A program made the position numbers and the translations under genes. Source: Protea cynaroides (Eukaryota; Streptophyta; Magnoliopsida; Proteales; Proteaceae). From it: a DNA stretch of 64,000 nt. The stretch lies in contig CM053266.1 of NCBI GenBank assembly GCA_028583415.1, forward strand, positions 100,430,377-100,494,376. Direction: 5' to 3'. This document shows, in pieces, positions 60,524 through 64,000 of this stretch (position 1 is the stretch's first letter; each line of letters starts with the position of its first letter). The notes below the pieces were generated by a model, which worked only from the letters and a program-made list of their open reading frames with translations, searched no databases and was not told the DNA's origin.

Positions 60524-61482
60524 TATATACAATAAGATATTATACATTATACATATATAAAAGAAATGCATGCCTATGGACTGACATAACTTGGTCGGGA
60601 TTGGTCTGAGCTGGGCCGAGCTAAGTTAGACTAAGCTGGTTTGGACTAAGGTTGATATTTCATAGTCCATTTTTGTCACCCTTCCATATGGAATTTTCTG
60701 ATAGCATCTGCTCCAAATTTTCTATGTTCACTTTGTAGAACATTAACAATAAGGAATATTAGAGCTTGAATCATCTCATTTGGAAATGAAATGACCAACC
60801 TATGAATTTTTGAAGTTTAAGCGGGCCAATTATCGATAATTTATTTGACCATTTTGCATGAGACTCTTCAGAGACTTCTTGTCTAAAATCCATTACGTCC
60901 ACTTTGTAGAACATCATGAATGAAGAATAGTGGCCTTGGAATCATCTGAATCCGACGTGGAACGGAAAAGATATGAAGCTTTGAAGTTTTAACGATAACT
61001 TTGCAAGCAAACTTGCATGGGACCCACTGGTGACTTCTACCCGGGATTTTTTTACGTCCACTTTGTAGAACATCATGAATGAAGAATAATGGTCTTGGAA
61101 TCATCTGACTCCGATGTCGGATGATTAAGATATGATGATTTGAAATTCAAACAATCCGACTTAGGATAATTTGCAAGAAGGCTCCTGGGATTATTATTAT
61201 TTATAATAATTTCAGAAACCTCCCTTATATGTATCATTCGACTAAAATGATCATATCTTCTTCATTTGATATCAGAATTGAGCAATTCTGGTTTCATTTC
61301 GAAGATAATTCTATGACCTATGCATCCATGCAGAATTATAACCCATGGCCTTGCTGTGGACCCATTGAAAACTTCCTCAAATTCACAGTCAAAAATCCAA
61401 ACTTTCGATCATCTTTCTCCTTTTGTTGTCCACATGCCCGCAGGACTTTGTTTAGCTGGGATGGTAAAAATGGGTGCTTACA
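56764..61482 (-). repeat. 5' LTR of F
   Basis: Near-identical to 47154-51870. Main differences are in the AT microsatellite and the T run inside the pyrimidine tract. Confidence 0.93.
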
Positions 61483-61487
61483 CATAC

Positions 61488-62005
61488 CTGAGAAGATTAC
61501 TCCTTCTCTAAAATTCATCTCCTTTTTGCTAAGTTCTCTTGCTTGCCTCTCTTCTTCCTCTTTTCTTTCTCCTTTGTTTCTCTCAATTCAATTAGGGTTG
61601 TGAAAGGAGTGAAAGTGGCTTAGGGACGTCCTTTAAATAGACTAGGAACATCCTAAATAAGTCCCTCTGAGATTTGGAAAGAATCCCAATCGAAAAATAT
61701 TGAAATTTCCTAATTTCTATATTTGGCAGAAACCGAGGGTCGATGGGAGGGTCGATGATCCCGTCGACCCTAGGGTCTTAAGCTGTCCGACCCTCCCTTC
61801 AAAACTGAGGGTCTGACTTTCTGTTTTGGGAGGTCCGACCCTGCTTAGCTGGGTATGCGACCCTTCCCCTATTTTAAGTGTTTTTGGGTCAATTTGATAC
61901 CTGGGATCTCGATCTCCTTCACGCCCTTGGTCCATTTGACTCGACCATGACGGGTAAACCTGGTTCAAGGTGGTAAGACCGGGTTAGATTGGCATGGGTC
62001 TTACA
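61488..62005 (-). repeat. 3' LTR of E, right piece
   Basis: Continues the E LTR after F. Contains the TATTTAAA box, a TCGACCC cluster (about 61735-61865) and the LTR start TGTAAGACC at 62005. Confidence 0.93.
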
Positions 62006-64000
62006 ACTCCCCCCAACTTATAAAAATTTCATCCTCGAAATTGTACGTACCTTCTGAATCAAATAAGTAAGGGTTTTGCTTTCTCATAGCATTTTCTTCT
62101 TCCCATGTAATTTCTTCCATGTCTCTAATTTTCCATGTGACCTTATCATAATAGATATCTCTGTTGCGTAGACGTTGAACCTTTCGACTAGTGATTTCTG
62201 TTGGTGTTACTTCAAATGTCAAATCATCAGTCAATTCTGGCAAATCCACTGTCAAGACATGCTACTTTTCCACGCTTAGCTAGAATTTCATATGGCCCGA
62301 CATCTCTTGGACTTAGTTTCCCTTTCTGTCCGAACCTCTTCAATCCTCGCTTGGGCGATACCTTCAAAAATACTTTATCACCTACTGCGAACTCCAGATT
62401 TCTTTGTCGAGTATCTGCATATTGCTTTTGACGGTTCTGTGCTGTTCTCACTCTTTCCTTGATGATGTCAACCACTCGAAAAGTCTCTTCAACAAATTCC
62501 GGTCCAACAATACTACGTTCTCCAACTTCATTCCAAAACAAGGGAGTTCGACACTTTCGGCCATACAGTGCTTCATATGGTGACATCTGTATTGTGGCCT
62601 GATAGCTGTTATTATAAGCAAACTCGATCAATGGTAACTTTTCGTCCCATGATCCTTTGAAATCAATCACACATGCTCGTCGCATATCTTCTAGAATCTG
62701 AATTGTATGCTCTGACTGTCCATTTGTCTGTGGGTGGAATGCAGTACTAAACTTTAGCGTTGTTGCCAGAGCCTTTTGCAATCCTTTCCAAAATTTTGAA
62801 GTAAATCGTGGATCTCTATCGGACACAATACTTTCTGGTACACCGTGTAACCGAACAATATTATCCACATATAGCTTCGCTAACCTCTCCAGTGTATACT
62901 GAGGTCGTATAGGTATGAACCGAGCTGTTTTAGTCAGACGGTCCACAATCACCCAAACTGCGTCAACTACTCGAGGATTCAACGGTAGTCCCGTGACGAA
63001 GTCCATAGTGATACAGTCCCATTTCCATGCTGGTTCCGGTAATGGTTGTAACAGTCCTGCGGGTCTTTGTCGTTCAGCCTTTACTTTCTGACAATTTAGG
63101 CATTGAGACACGAACTTGGCTACATATGCTTTCATTCCCCTCTACCAATATAATTTCTTTAGATCATGATACATTTTTGTACTTCCAGGATGTATCGAGT
63201 AGATGGTGGTATGGGCTTCTTTCATCAGTCGGTGTCTAATGTCCATACTTTCTGTTTCAGGTACACATATTCTTCCTTTGTATCTTAGTACCTTCTCGTC
63301 ATCCAAGGTGAACTCAGGGTTAGTCCTACCTTTCTCCATATCTTTTTGTACTGTTCTCAGATAAGGATCTGCTTTGATAGCTGTTTTCACTTCATCCACT
63401 ATATTCGGTATAATCTTCAATGCCGCGAACATATTTGAAAATCGATGAATAAACCCTTGGTTGGCTGATTCATCCGTTGTATCTATCACATACTGCTCGT
63501 TGCCGTGATTGAATACCATTCCGGTAGTACACATCCGTTGACTTCTCCTTGAGATTTGATCATTGCTTTTCTGCTCAATGCATCTGCTACCACGTTCGCC
63601 TTTCCCGAATGATACTGGATATCACAATCATAGTCTTTCAATAATTCCAGCCATCTTCTTTGTCTCATATTCAACTCTTTCTGATTAAATAGATAAGTAA
63701 GACTTTTATGGTCCGACTTAATCTAGAATTTCTCCCCGTATAGGTAATGTCTCCATATCATGACAGCATGTACTACTGCCGCTAGCTCCAGATCATGAGT
63801 GGGGTAATTTTTCTCATGTACCTTTAACTGTCTTGAAGCATAAGCAATTTCTTGCTCTCCTTGTATAAGCACACATCCTAATCCCAGTCCCGACGCATCG
63901 GTGTATAAGGTAAACGTCTGTCCTGGAGTAGGAATAGTCAAAATTGGAGCGGATATCAATCTGATCTTCAGTGTTTGAAAACTCTTCTCACATTTATCGG
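62001..64000 (-). pseudogene. pol: Pol polyprotein of E, C-terminal part
   Basis: RNase H (YTDASGLGLGCVLIQ, 63723-63959), integrase finger (63142-63534) and core (62227-63135: TMDFV, SDRDPRF, QSEHTIQ with the catalytic Glu kept), then the chromodomain-like tail (62001-62255). Defects: TAG 63720-63722, a small deletion near 63535 where B reads LSTTAA, TAG for a Trp near 63139, and an 89-base deletion at about 62262 with a GC microhomology, which shifts the frame before the tail. The final TAA (62001-62003) is in the LTR. Reverse transcriptase and protease lie right of the window. Confidence 0.93.
62006..62018 (-). other. Polypurine tract of E
   Basis: The minus strand reads AAGTTGGGGGGAGT before the LTR start. 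Same as B. Confidence 0.87.

Larger units (their letters stand above)
47154..61482 (-). mobile_element. Element F: non-coding LTR retrotransposon with 4.7-kb LTRs
   Basis: LTRs 47154-51870 (4717 bp) and 56764-61482 (4719 bp), with two differences in the first 100 bases, and target duplication catac at 47149-47153 and 61483-61487. The LTR starts TGTAAGC and ends CCTCACA on the minus strand. The internal part is 4.9 kb with a tRNA-Arg-like primer site and a purine tract but no gag or pol motif in any frame. This fits the LARD type (large retrotransposon derivative), probably moved by a Tat/Ogre-like partner; the lineage is inference from the primer site. Confidence 0.9.
45363..64000 (-). mobile_element. 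Element E, 3' half, LTR split by F
   Basis: A 3' LTR in two pieces (45363-47153 and 61488-62005) around F, then pol to the right edge. The LTR edge reads TGTTACACCCC, one change from the family. The flank cctgt is the presumed duplication inside D. The 5' half lies outside the window. Confidence 0.92.

Noticed and set aside
1..64000. Search for tRNA, rRNA, CRISPR, bacterial operon or host gene features
   Set aside because: None found by eye; everything assignable is LTR retrotransposon sequence.

Overview
The window is repeat-only plant nuclear DNA, most likely from a large-genome flowering plant; the species cannot be told from the sequence. I see no host gene, tRNA, rRNA or CRISPR array. 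Nearly every base belongs to LTR retrotransposons nested inside one another. One Ty3/gypsy chromovirus family dominates. Its LTRs are about 2.3 kb, begin TGTAAGACC and end GGGGTGTGACA in the sense direction, its primer site is TGGTATCAGAGC (initiator-tRNA-Met type), and its integrase carries a chromodomain-like tail, all typical of the Tekay/Del lineage. Nine LTRs of this family are present.

Layout. 1-4465: a solo LTR (H1, target duplication caact) lies inside a second, oppositely oriented LTR (H2), giving a 4.3-kb near-palindrome. 4466-10275: an old, decayed chromovirus (G, minus strand) with a different LTR. 10276-34184: complete element A (minus, duplication ctaac), which landed in the G leader and was itself split in gag by complete element B (16759-28741, duplication tggca/tggaa). 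34190-35064: the rest of G, poorly understood. 35065-39484: 5' part of element C (plus strand). It is cut by D (39485-45362, minus), which is cut in gag by E (from 45363, minus, running off the right end). The E LTR is in turn cut by F (47154-61482, duplication catac), a non-coding element with 4.7-kb LTRs and a tRNA-Arg-like primer site. The E pol fills the right edge.

How the parts work together. In sense order an element of the main family is: 5' LTR, primer site, a gene on the opposite strand (441-453 residues, preceded by a conserved candidate intron), gag (432 codons), pol (protease, reverse transcriptase, RNase H, integrase, chromodomain-like tail), polypurine tract, 3' LTR. The pol stop codon is supplied by the first bases of the 3' LTR. 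Every gag, pol and antisense copy here carries stops or frameshifts, so the elements look dead in situ, though B and F are fairly young by LTR similarity.

Features that go beyond a standard retrotransposon: a small open frame ending in a Cys-rich tail, kept in most LTR copies; the spliced-looking antisense gene; dense GGGTCGA/TCGACCC motifs; iterons; and, in F, a repeated hairpin motif whose stem changes sequence but stays paired.
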